This document shows, piece by piece, positions 1 through 9,346 of a DNA stretch of 64,000 nt (positions within the stretch are counted from its first letter, which is position 1; each line of letters starts with the position of its first letter). The stretch is from Adenophora triphylla var. japonica (Eukaryota; Streptophyta; Magnoliopsida; Asterales; Campanulaceae). Where the stretch lies: positions 444,377 through 508,376 of the forward strand of contig JAFEMH010001244.1 in NCBI GenBank assembly GCA_022495995.1. The letters run 5' to 3'. The notes under the pieces were generated by a model. That model did no database searches. It was not told the origin of the DNA and saw nothing but the letters and a program-made list of their open reading frames with translations. A program made the translations under genes and the position numbers.

Positions 1-52
1 ATTGTTCCCATCAGGGCAAGAACTGTTGCACGACTTCACACACCATGGTCAC
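1..52 (-). repeat. Internal LTR fragment of the A/F family joined to integrase
   Basis: Bases 2-52 match the middle of A's own LTR (about 21063-21113) with only a few differences. At 52-58 the sequence changes abruptly into the integrase coding region read on the minus strand. On the sense strand this joins the middle of integrase to the middle of an LTR, with a few shared bases at the junction. It looks like a deletion that removed the distal integrase and the first part of the 3' LTR. Confidence 0.75.
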
Positions 53-464
53 ACACCATGAAGTCTCCCAATCTCACGGATATACAACTGGGCCAATCTC
101 TCCAATGAATACTTAGTTTAAACTGGTAGAAAATGAGCTGATTTGGTCAGTCTATCCACAATCACCCATATAGCATCCATCTTCCTCGAAGTATGAGGCA
201 ATCCAGTAACAAAATCCATAGAAATTCCCTCCCACTTCCACTCAGGAATATCCAATGGTTGAAGCAATCCTGATGGTCTCTGATGTTCAGCTTTGATCTG
301 TTGGCAAGTCAGACACTTTGATACGAATTCTGCAATCTCCTTTTTTCATGCCATTCCACCAGTAACCCCTCTTCAAATCCTGATACATTTTGGTGCTTCC
401 TGGATGAATAGCAAATCGGGACTTATAGCCATTCTCTAATACCTGCCTTTTGATCTATGGGAAG
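53..464 (-). pseudogene. Element A integrase, N-terminal and central part
   Basis: Minus-strand translation gives the zinc-finger part (histidines in an IHPGSTKMY-like stretch, then CLTCQQ with the two cysteines) and the start of the catalytic core, with MDFVTGLP and [18 protein letters not shown] motifs. It runs to QLYIREIGRLHGV and stops there. The second catalytic Asp region and the rest of the core are missing. Frameshifts and a stop before TKYS show it is dead. The 5' part of the same integrase is at 16259-16455, on the other side of element B. The missing distal half has its counterpart, in opposite orientation, in F at 22021. Confidence 0.85.
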
Positions 465-469
465 AAGGT
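465..469. repeat. Target site duplication of element B (left copy, AAGGT)
   Basis: AAGGT immediately precedes the left LTR end (TGAAATAGCC). The same five bases follow the right LTR end at 16254-16258. Five bases is the usual Ty3/gypsy duplication. Confidence 0.93.
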
Positions 470-1873
470 TGAAATAGCCCGGATCCGAGAGGCAGCGCGT
501 TCGCGCCCCGGCATCTGGCATCTTTCGCGTTGGAGCGACGTGTCTCGCCGTTTTTGTTTTTGTAGAGTCGCCACGCCGTTTTTATTAAGCCCAAAACATT
601 GAAAAAGGGCATCAGTTTAAAGATAATTTTAAACTGTTTTTGTGTGATGAGATTTTGAGTTCGGAGGTCAGATGACTCCCGGGAAGAGAATATTTAGAAT
701 ATTAGAGCTCACCCGAGTAGCCTCGTAAACGAGTCTTTCGGATACCCTAATATTCTTTAAATGTTGTGTGTGTGTGTGTGTGCTTTTAAAAATGCATCTT
801 TGTATCGGATATCTACATTGTATGCTATGTATGGAAATGTATTGAAATAGTGTAGGAAGGAAGCCTTACCAATGTTGGTTCGTGTACGTCTTCCGTGGGA
901 ATGGTGTTTGAGGTCGGAGTAGCGTTCGGTACGGATCGGGGTTGCTTCGGGAGGGACCGGTTGTCGCGGACGAGTTTCGGCGTGAGTTGAGGTTGTAGGC
1001 TGCGTTCGGGCGAGGTTCGGCGTGCGTGGGGATCGTCGGGATCACTCGGGCGAGAGGTTCGCGTGCGTTGTGGTGGCGAGGAGTCACTCGGGCGGAGTTT
1101 CGGCGTGATTTGGGATCGTCGGTTTGACTTGGAAAGAGTCGGGACAGGTGGAAAGACCGACGAGGCCTCGGAGTACCACGAGGGCCTCGGAGTACCTCGA
1201 GAGTGCCTCGGGGCAGCGGGAGCGTCTCGGGAGCGCTCGGGGAGGCTTCGGAGCACCACGAGGAGCTCGGAAGGCCTCGGAAGGATCCGAAAGGGCGCAG
1301 GAGTGCCTCGAGAGGACTTAGAGGAGCCGAAGGCTAAGGGAGGAAGAGAGAAGAGGGAGGTGTGTGAAAATGAGGAGGGGAGCCCTCTCTATTTATAGTA
1401 AAAATTTCGGAGCAAAGAATTAAAGTACGGACCTTCTTGGTTATCCGAATTTTGGATTTCCTCGATTTGAGGAATGCGCAATGATGGAGAATATTCTGGA
1501 ATGATGATGTCCCCGTACAAGAAGGTCAGTACGGACCCAACTCGGCATGCGAAGAGGTCCGTACGGACCAACCATGCATTTGGGTAATCATTTCTTAGGG
1601 ATTTGAGGGAATATTGTGGACTTTAAGGGGATTTAGTAATCATTGAAACAAAGAGGTCCGTACGGACCTTAATTGCTACGATTTCTGAAAATTCCCAAAA
1701 GGTCCTTTGTCCCTTTTTATCCCGGGAAGGCTCCTCCCTTGGTTTGGTTGGGGTTTGAGAGGGTTTGAGAGGGTTTCGAGAGGGTTTTGAGTGCCGAAGG
1801 TTTCAGAGGCTGCGTTGATGAGTGCGGAGTTTCCGTGTGTTTGAAAGGGGGTGATCCAGATTGGGGTACTTAC
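470..1873 (-). repeat. Element B 3' LTR
   Basis: It aligns throughout with 14835-16253, differing by scattered substitutions and many single-base indels. The outer end is TGAAATAGCC on the plus strand. On the minus strand the inner end begins GTAAGTACCCC; the other copy has TGTAAGTACCCC, so one terminal T is lost here. It contains a GT microsatellite near 767-781, a TATAAATA box on the minus strand at 1390-1397, and palindromes of the GGTCCGTACGGACC type at 1524-1537, 1556-1569 and 1654-1667. Confidence 0.92.
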
Positions 1874-1890
1874 GAAGCCCTCGGCGGCGT
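1874..1890 (-). other. Polypurine tract of element B
   Basis: The minus strand reads GCCGAGGGCTTC directly before the 3' LTR. Element C has the matching GCCGAGGGGCTTC before its own 3' LTR at 45574. Position and similarity support a plus-strand priming tract. Confidence 0.6.
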
Positions 1891-2018
1891 CACTTATGAA
1901 AGAAGTGGGGTCGCCGATAAGATAAGGGTCCTAATGCGGATCGCGTCTTTGGGAGAGGAAGTGACCACGAGGGTCAATGTGAGGGCGTGGTGGTGTCCTT
2001 TTGTGTGACCGTTTAGGT

Positions 2019-2090
2019 CAATAAGGCTGGACCACTGTGATAGGATTCCTACGTATCCCTGGCGGGAATCAAGCACAGTCGTAGTTCGGG
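2019..2090 (-). other. Hairpin module, copy 3 of element B
   Basis: On the sense (minus) strand, CTACG (2084-2080) and CGTAG (2053-2049) form a stem around a loop holding CTTGATTCCCGCCAGGGATA. A downstream GGTCCAGCC-like stretch follows. The same layout occurs at 2226-2305 and 9244-9306 in B and at three places in element C. Confidence 0.6.
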
Positions 2091-2225
2091 TGTGGGGTGA
2101 GTGTTTTGTGAATGCGGGCGTGGTGGTGCCACGGAGTGTTGTGTGACGGCCCGAGGTCGGTGGTGAGGACGTGGTGGTGTCTGGTGTGACCGTATAGGTC
2201 GAGGAAGGACGTGGTGGTGTCTAGG

Positions 2226-2305
2226 TGACCGTATAGGTCGATGGCTGGACCCTGTGATAGGATTCCTACGTATCCCTGGCGGGAATCAAGCCTGGTCGTA
2301 GTTAA
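2226..2305 (-). other. Hairpin module, copy 2 of element B
   Basis: The sense-strand stem is CTACG (2301-2297) with CGTAG (2270-2266), followed by GGTCCAGCC and a GACC...GGTCAC stretch. It is nearly identical to copy 3. It corresponds to the two modules before the 3' LTR of element C (45140 and 45408). Confidence 0.62.
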
Positions 2306-2502
2306 GAGGTCGTGAATTTGTGAGTGCGGGCGTGGTGGTGCCCTGAAGTGTTGTGTGACCGCCGAGGTCAGTGGTAAGGACGTGGTGGTGTCCTGGGTGA
2401 CCGCATAGGTCGATGTGGAGGACGTGGTGGTGTCCTAGGATGGAAATTTTACGATTTTCCTAATCGGGTGGTTTAAGGCCTTCCGGGCTGGAGATAGTTG
2501 TG

Positions 2503-3045
2503 AGGACTTGAATTGTCTTCTGATTGCGGTTGGTGCCACGCTGGAGGACTTTGAATCGTCATCTGGCGGCGGTTGGTGCCACGCTGGAGGACTTTGAATC
2601 GTCATCTGGCGGTGGTTGGTGCCACGCTAGAGGACTTTGAATCGTCATCTGGCGGCGGTTGGTGCCACGCTGGAGGACTTTGAATCGTCTTACGGCGGCG
2701 GTGGTGCCACGGCCCGGAGGACTTTGAATCGTCATACGGCGGTTTATGCCGAGACTTTGAATAAATCTTCTAGCCGCGATTGATGTAATGCGCGAGACTT
2801 TGAATCGTCTTCTAGCCGCAGTTTGATGTAATGCGCGAGGACTTTGAATCGTCTTCTAGCCGCGGTTTGATGTAATGCGCGAGACTTTGAATCGTCTTCT
2901 AGCCGCGATTTGATGTAATGCGCGAGACTTTGAATCGTCTTCTAGCCGCATTTGATGTAATGCGCGAGACTTTGAATCGTCTTCTAGCCGGTTTGATGTA
3001 ATGCGCGAGACTTTGAATCGTCTTCTAGCCGCATTTGTGGAGGCA
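2503..3045. repeat. Minisatellite, 43-bp then about 41-42-bp units
   Basis: Units starting GGAGGACTTTGAATCG recur at 2543, 2586 and 2629, exactly 43 bp apart. From about 2740 a shorter variant with CTTCTAGCCGC and TTTGATGTAATGCGCGA takes over, with about seven copies to 3040. Every unit shares GACTTTGAATCGTC. The block lies in the 3' untranslated part of B, upstream of the antisense genes. Confidence 0.88.
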
Positions 3046-3119
3046 TGGCTGCCTTGTTAGCTTCGAGGCGTAGATGCCTTTGTGTTTTGCATGTTGAGTA
3101 GAAGGTTGGACTTACGATG

Positions 3120-4015
3120 GCGCCGGTGCTTGGTTGCCGTTGAAGTGGGCAAGGATGACGGTCGGTGATTGCTTCACCATTTGGCGTTTTGGGCGCTTCG
3201 TGCCTTGGGACTTGTACTCGGAGGTGTTGGCTCCTTCTTGTGCTTGTTTTGCCGTTGAGTGGGCAAGGATGATGGCGGTCTTGAGGATATGCGATCTGTA
3301 TGACTTCCACTTTCGACTTGTTGGGGAGGAGCTCGGGCTTACTTTGATGGCCGGTGCTTGCGTTGCGGGTGAGGTGGGCGAGATTCGGGCTTACATCGGC
3401 CCCGGTGCTTGAATTCTTTGAGGATGCGTGACCTTGTAGGGGCCGCTTTTGCATTGGGAAGATGACTTCGGACCTCCTTTGAGGGCCGATGGTTGAGTTG
3501 TCGTTGAGCGTTTGGAGCGTCTTGTGCCTTGATATTTGTCTTTGGGAGGTGTTGGCTCCTTCTTGAATTGCCGTCGGGCATCTTGGATTACTTGCCGTTG
3601 GAGTGGGCGGGAGACCGGTCTTACGGCCCGGCCGAGGGGATTGAATTGTCGTTGAAGTGGGCGAGGACCGGTCTTACGATGACGGCCGGTGGTTGATTTG
3701 CCGTTGAAGTGGGCGAGGTCCGGTCTTACGCTTGACGGCCGGTGGTTGAATTGCCGTTGAAGTGGGCGAGGTCCGGTCTTACGCTTGACGGCCGGGGATT
3801 GATTTGCCGTTGAAGTGGGCGAGGACCGGTCTTACGCTGACGGCCGGGGATTGAATTGCCGTTGAAGTGGGCGAGGACCGGTCTTACGCTGACGGCCGGT
3901 GCTTGAATTGCCATTGAAGTGGGCGAGGACCGGTCTTACGTTGATGGCCGGTGGTTGATTTGCCGTTGAAGTGGGCGAGGTCCGGTCTTACGCTTGACGG
4001 CCGGTGGTTGAATTG
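3120..4015. repeat. Minisatellite, 52-53-bp units
   Basis: The phrase GTTGAAGTGGGCGAGG recurs at 3651, 3703, 3756, 3809, 3861, 3913 and 3965, at steps of 52-53 bp. Each unit carries CCGGTCTTACG and ACGGCCGG. Looser, older copies reach back to about 3120. Element C has a 49-bp minisatellite at the matching place (44641-45060), so a tandem array here is a shared property although the unit sequence is not. Confidence 0.9.
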
Positions 4016-4132
4016 AAGGGTTAGGGACCATTCTGCACTTGGATTTGCTGGAAAAGGCCTTAGGACAGTAAGGGGCAAAGATTATAAGGGCAGGAAAGTA
4101 ATTTGGCCCCCTCTTGCAAAGAGGTCCGTACG

Positions 4133-4146
4133 AGAGAGAAAGAGAG
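4133..4146 (+). promoter_or_regulatory. Degenerate copy of the B palindrome upstream of aORF1
   Basis: GCAAAGAGGTCCGTACG matches the LTR palindrome and its left flank (GCAAAGAGGTCCGTACGGACC), but the last four bases are changed. It lies about 60 bp before the aORF1 start codon at 4201. No clear TATA box follows. Element C has a matching site before its aORF1. Confidence 0.45.
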
Positions 4147-4200
4147 AAAACTCCATTTTTGTCCAAAATCTTCCATTTTTCTTAGCTTGAATTGCTTGCA

Positions 4201-6586
4201 ATGGCGGAGGGATCTCGAAGGAGTCGTCGTCAACTTGATCGGGAAGTGGTTGAGCGGCGAATGGAGCTCCAAAGGAATTGGATTTCGTTCGTTCCATCTT
4301 CGAAGAACCGGATGTTTTGTATCCAGAATCAGGAGGTGCACAATCGTCGCTCCATGAACGTCGGGGAGGTAAGAAATGCATTCCGTTTTGATTTCTGCTC
4401 GAATTTTTGAATGCTAGAACTAGGTTTTAGTTTTCGCATATTTTGGGTTTTTGTTATTTTTATGCCTTTTGTGAAATTCTTGATGAATTGTTAAAAATGG
4501 ACATGTAAAAATTATGGGTATATGTATTTTGTGCAGAAATGTGTAGATTAGCTTTTATTTGTGAAAATAAAGTGCCTCTCTAATGAAATGCATGCTTTGG
4601 TGTTTTGTACCTAATGCTATTTATGTATGTACATTGTGAGAAAATTTGTCGTGTAGTGACAAATTTTGTGAAAAATGTGACATGTGCCGTGTTTTTGTGA
4701 CGGGTTATATGTGAAAGTGTGTGCCGTGTAGGGACGGATTTTTTTGAAAAATGTGTTATGCATATGTGTCGTGCCGTGTGTGCCATGTTTTTGGGTGACG
4801 GACTTTGTGGGGAAAATATGTGCAATATGTGCCGTGTTTTTGTGACGGGTTATATGTGAAAAATATGTGCAATGTGTGCCGTGTTTTGTGACGGGAAATA
4901 TGTGCAATGTTTTATATTAAGTACTGTGATTGACGTACCTTTCTTTGTGTTTACTGCGGGATGCGGGGCTTATGGCGGGAAGGCCAAGAGGATGAAGACT
5001 CGGGGGTCGCTCGAGGCATTTGTTGAGCTGTGGCGGCGGATGCACGATATTTACGTGGACGGTAGGCCGAGTCGAGGAGGTGGTCTACGCTTACGGCACA
5101 GGGTGTTCGTCGAGAACACAGCGGAGTTTCGACACGAGGAAGAACAAGAGCGTCTTCCTTGGCCTTTACGAGTGCGGTGGGATACCACCCACACCTTCCA
5201 TCGAGTGGGAGAGGTGACGGTGACGCCTACAGACTTTCTTTGCGATCGCGGGCTTTCCTTGAAGGAGGGCCGGTACGGTGGAGGGATATGATCTCCGATG
5301 TGGTCTTGGCCGAGCTGTTGGGCTTTGAGCCTCGTCCTCGCGAGGGGCACAGGCATCTTTGTATAGTGATGTGGAGGCGAAGATTACGGCCGGTATTGGG
5401 GCTACATCCGGGGGCCGGCCGGGTGGCACGGAGCGGTTGGCGCGCTCCTTCTTGTGGTATGCCTTTGTCCAGAGACTGTTCTCGAACCACGCGACCGCGG
5501 CTCCCTTCGCTCTGTGGAAGCTTGGCCCGGTCTGGATAAGTGCAACGGCATTGCTTGGGCGAGCGAGCTTGGCCGAGCTCTACTTCTCCTTGGACCGGTT
5601 TAGCGGGGTGGCCGGTTCGTTGGCTGTTTTGACTTTGCTCACGGAGGTATGAGTTTATTCTTTGTTTTCTTGATTTAGCGATCTGTCATTTCTCCATTGT
5701 CTTTTACTTGAGCCTTCTCTGTTTTTGTCACGAGTGTGGTTTTATGAGGTTTTCCGGTGCTTCCCGTGGGATAGGGATCTGAAGTACATTCTTTGCGTAC
5801 CACCTGCTATCTTTGGGATGGGCTCGTACGACGAGGAAGAGGAGGACCGGCGGGGAAGCTCACCATTGCCTACGGGGATGTGCGGGAGCGTTTGGAGAGG
5901 GATAGCCCGGAGGGTTCGTCTTGTTCCCGTGGGCTCGGTATGAGGGGATGAGTTTGAGGGCTCCCGAGGTGACGGCGCGGCGGAAGATCTTTGCGGGGCT
6001 TGATGAGTATAGCGCATTTGATGAGCGTTTCCTTGGCTTCTTGTTGGTGCGAGGTCGGGGAGAGCCTACGATATCTTGACTCGCCGTTACGTGGCGATGC
6101 GCTCCTTCGCTAAGAAGATGGCGTCGAAGATGTCCCGGTCTTCGCGTCGTGTGCCGGCGTACGAGCCTATGCCTTCGAGGCATTACGTAGGCGTTCCTCC
6201 GCCTAGAGCCGGCGGAGCCGCAGCGGAGGGACCTTTGAGGGCGGCATAGCATGGATGCCGGGACATCTTCGGGAGGCTGCGGGGCCTTGAGGGAGCAGCC
6301 CTTTTATCGGTTATGCCTCCACATGGCGCACGGGGTGAGGGTTCCTCGAGCCTTCTTTCTTTGATCCTTTCGCCGGATTTGATCCTTACGAGTACTTTTC
6401 GTGGAGCCTCCGTGGTGCTCGGTATTCCGACGACGAGGATGTGACGGGCGAGTTGGATGCCCGACTTCTCTGGAGGATCTTGGCGAGGATGATGATCTTG
6501 AGGAGTCGATTAGTATTCATTTGCTTTCCCTCTTTTCATATCCCTCTCTTTTTTTGTTTAGCAACAGACATTTATTGGTACTGTAA
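4201..6586 (+). pseudogene. Antisense gene aORF1 of element B (spliced, DUF7745/plant-mobile-domain-like)
   Basis: This gene runs against gag-pol. Exon 1 (4201-4368) starts MAEGSRRSRRQ, encodes 56 codons with a basic stretch, and ends at a GGAG|GTAAGA donor. Exon 2 (about 4957-5646) includes RGSLEAFVELWRRMHD and ends SLAELYFSLD...TLLTE at a GAG|GTATGA donor. Exon 3 begins near 5730 with EV..CFPW and leads to a proline/arginine-rich then acidic tail (DDEDVTGELD, EDDDLEES). Element C has the same exon order on its antisense strand, sharing LAELYFSLD, EV...FPW and the donor after that exon. LAELYFSLD resembles, from memory, plant DUF7745 proteins of retroelement origin. Several frameshifts break it, and the exon 2 acceptor looks damaged (GCGG for GCAG). 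The function is unknown. Confidence 0.6.
4369..4956 (+). repeat. Intron 1 of aORF1 with an internal tandem repeat
   Basis: The stretch after the GTAAGA donor is T-rich. At about 4680-4910 it holds several copies of a TGTGCCGTGTTTTTGTGACG phrase with TATATGTGAAAA between. The exact acceptor near 4955 is uncertain. The equivalent intron of element C (about 43550-44095) is AT-rich without this repeat. Confidence 0.55.
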
Positions 6587-6852
6587 TAAAACACATGTAT
6601 TTGCACGGCAAACGGTATTTTATTTTTAAGATGTAATGTCATATTTTGTGATTCCGGGAATTGTCCTAGAAATTGTTGCTATTATTATTATATTTTTGTG
6701 CATGCCACGTGGTGAGAGTGCGTTTGTGGGTAGTGTATGTTCACCAGGGAATGGCTTTGGCCGAGTGTTTGGGCGGTTTGGAGCAAAGGTTTCTTGAGGG
6801 ACGGTGGCTTTTATGCTTGTTCTTTGGGGAAATGGGTTACTGTTTGCAAGGA

Positions 6853-6926
6853 GGTCCGTACGGACATACTTAGCATGCAAAGAAGGTCCGTGCGGACCAA
6901 CCTTGCTTTTGGGAAGGACATAAATG
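6853..6926 (+). promoter_or_regulatory. Paired palindromes and TATA-like box before aORF2 of element B
   Basis: GGTCCGTACGGACA (6853-6866) and GGTCCGTGCGGACC (6885-6898) start 32 bp apart, as do the pair in the B LTR (15896 and 15928). A CATAAATG TATA-like sequence starts at 6919, 20 bp after the second palindrome; in the LTR the gap from nearest palindrome to TATAAATA is 21 bp. The aORF2 start codon at 7020 follows by about 95 bp. This looks like a promoter sharing parts with the LTR. The rest of 6587-6852 shows no gene. Confidence 0.55.
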
Positions 6927-7019
6927 CTTTCCGATTAATACTGGTTCTTCCTCATTTCCCCATTTGCGGCCATTTTCGAGCTTTCTTCCCCATTTTCTCT
7001 AGGAACCTCCATTTTTGCC

Positions 7020-8593
7020 ATGGATTCTTCGTACGTCCTAGAATTTTGCCGAGGCTTTCGCGGGAGAGGCAAGCACACTTCCTTGAGCGGTTGAAAACGT
7101 GGATGCGGCGCCGTATGAGGCATCGAGAGACGGGCTTTCGAGGTAAGGTTTCGTCTTTGCTCGGTTTGGTCTTTTAAGGAGTTGGTTCTGATTGGGATTT
7201 GTTGCGGGCGGCCGCGAAGTTACAGGATGTTAGGAGGCACGTGTCTTGTTTCTCCTACAACGAAATGGTGCCCACTTTTGAGGATTTTCGGGCTTTGATT
7301 GGAGGACCGGAGGTGGAGGCCATCTCGCTTCCTTTGATTGGTGGTCTTTGCCGTGAGCGTGAAGCTTGCGGACTTTCTTCATACTTCGTTGGAAGAAGTG
7401 CGGGGCATGATCCTTGATTCGGGTCATATCGACATTTTACGAAAGGCTGCCAGGAGCGGTTCATGGTTGATGATGAGAGTGACGTCTCTTGGGATGTATT
7501 TGCCTTGTGCGCGATAGCGGCGCTCTTCATAGTCGGCTCCCTTGGCATTTGTGATGGCGCTTTGCTAGATGTGGTAGGGCCTTTGCGAGTGGAGAAGATA
7601 TTGTCCCGTTGGTCTTTGGGGAGACTCTTCATGGTATCGACCGTACGCGGCGGGGATCGTTTTATGAGAGGGGAAGCCCCGCTTTGCTCACCTTGTGGGC
7701 TGCGAGAGAGACTTCGAGGCCATGCCAGAGGCTCAGACGTCGTTTAGCCGTGGTCATTTGCTCGGCGACCTCTTGTGTTGGATATGGATCGATCGGCTGG
7801 GAGAGATGGATGGCACGGCTTGGTACGCATCGAGATTCATTTGGTGGGTTCCGCCTTTGGAGGATTGAGACCGGGAGGATCTTGCGAGGAAGGGTCCTAC
7901 GTTGTCGAGTTCCGGGTTTGTCTTGGTCCTCCTTCTATATTCCGTCGCTTGTTTCCGGCGGTTTGGGATGAAGCGAGGAGCCTTTGTTGGGCAGGATGAC
8001 CTTGCTCTGCTGCGGAAGTAGTTCCTCTTTGTATGGCGGCTTCGGGTGCCTTCTTGTATTGTACGAGGGTATGGAAGTATTCCGCTTTCCCTCTGTGGTA
8101 CTCCTTAGGCGTCGGGGAGCGTTGTATTGACGACTCGGTATACGGCTTTGGTATGAGCGGCATGTTGGGCGATTCCCAAGTGGTCTTGGAGAGAGCCGGG
8201 CGTGCGGCAATTGCGGGACCCGATTGCCGTAGCGGCTATTGCCTTAGGAGTTCCGAAGCACAGTCGACCCTTTGGATGTGACGGGAGACGCTTTGTTTGA
8301 CTACGAGACTAGAGTTGACCGGCGACGAGGGAGAGGTCCTCTTTTACGGGCTCGCGGGGAGGAGATCCGAGCCGAAGCACGGGCGAATGAAGCCACGAGA
8401 GCTCTTGGATTATTTGACTCTACGGGGAGGACCCCGGATCTCGGGCGAGAGACGCGAGTTGGTTCACGTGAAGCGAAAGAAGACTCGCCGGGGACGAGGA
8501 AGAAAGGAAAGAATGGCGAGGGACAAGCGCGAGATGGCGCGTAATGACCTCCTAGGTATCCATTCATTGCATTGCAAACACATTATTAGTTAA
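7020..8593 (+). pseudogene. Antisense gene aORF2 of element B
   Basis: The likely start is at 7020 (MDSSYVLEF). Motifs in order are DWDLLRAAAKLQDVRRHV, then FSYNEMVPTFEDFRALIG, EAISLPLIGG, a GETLHGIDR...GSPALLTLW block (about 7609-7700), and a basic C-terminus with KRKKTRRGRGRKER. Each block has a close match in element C's antisense strand (39644-41140) in the same order, which supports a real protein. The layout resembles plant DUF7745/plant-mobile-domain proteins, from memory. The basic tail could be a nuclear-localisation or nucleic-acid-binding segment. Several frameshifts make it a pseudogene. It may be a separate gene or the 3' exons of aORF1; the promoter-like site before it favours the former. 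Confidence 0.58.
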
Positions 8594-9346
8594 ATGTATT
8601 AAAGTTTGTCTTTTAGCATGTTGTGAACTTGAGAGTAGACCGTGCTTGAACTCATCAAGAAATGTTGTAACCGTTAGTGATTTGTGATTTACTTTTAAAG
8701 CTTTGTCGAGACGCAAGATCTTTTGTTCGCCTTTGCTTACATTTGTGCACTTTGTCGGCGTCCATCTTTGGACTTTTACATTGCATCCGCGGGCCCAAGC
8801 GATGCAGGCCACGGCGGCAATCCCCTTTCTTGAGGCCTTGTGCTTGGTTGAGAGGTTGAATGCTCCCTTGACAAGTCGTTTTGACGGTCTTTTCGTAGCT
8901 TCCTTGCCTCTTGTTGGCGTCGGGCTCTTGACCTCTTTTGCGGCTTACGCTTGAGCTTCTTTTTTTTATTGTTTTTTTTTTGTGAGCCCTTGCTCGAGCT
9001 CTTTTTTTTTGTGAGCCCTTGCTCGAGCTCTTTTTTTTTTTTGAAGCGCATGAGGCGAAGACAAGCCCGGGCTTGGAAGCGGAGCACGAAGTCGGTTGTT
9101 TGATCTTTGAGTGACCCTCGGATGTCCTTGGATGTTGCCGCCGTCGTTTGACAAGGTGGCTAGCTGGGCGTGTTTCTTGAAAAGTGCGTAGCTTGATGGA
9201 GGTTTTGATTGACATTCAAACTTTTGACTTTTTGTGTATTTTTAGACCGGACCAATTAAGGTTGCCTACGTTCCCCGGACTAGAGGGCTCAGTGCACGTA
9301 GTTCGACACTACATGGAGTGCCAAGAGATGCACTGGTTGTTCTTCT
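8594..9346. other. Convergent interval between aORF2 and pol of element B, with A/T-tract repeats
   Basis: No gene is seen here. Three units at about 8955-9047 consist of a T tract followed by TGTGAGCCCTTGCTCGAGCT, so the sense strand carries A tracts. Element C has A tracts and a roughly 110-bp tandem repeat in the same place (39021-39260). The rest is unremarkable except for the hairpin module at 9244-9306. Confidence 0.6.
9244..9306 (-). other. Hairpin module, copy 1 of element B, just after pol
   Basis: On the sense strand, GAACTACGT (arm CTACGT, 9301-9296) pairs with ACGTAG (9271-9266). The loop contains CTGAGCCC and CCGGGG, able to form an inner CCC/GGG stem. GGCAACC and GGTCCGGTC follow. 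The copy after pol in element C (39264-39337) keeps the outer stem and the end but has a longer inner stem, so the fold is better kept than the loop sequence. Confidence 0.65.

Larger units (their letters stand above)
1975..2450. repeat. Irregular repeats with GACGTGGTGGTGTC core
   Basis: Five or more copies of a GGACGTGGTGGTGTC-like phrase alternate with GTGACCGTATAGGTCGA-like phrases. Two hairpin modules are embedded. The copies are unequal in length, suggesting repeated slippage around a short motif. Confidence 0.6.

Noticed and set aside
825..1398. Long open frames on both strands in the B LTR (also 15259-15970)
   Set aside because: They lie in LTR sequence, are low-complexity (Ser/Arg/Pro or Gly/Glu/Arg), differ between the two LTR copies by frameshifts, and come from a GC-rich repetitive stretch.
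2984..4078. Open frames of up to 156 codons in the minisatellites of B
   Set aside because: They are translations of tandem repeats whose period is not a multiple of three, with no recognisable domain.
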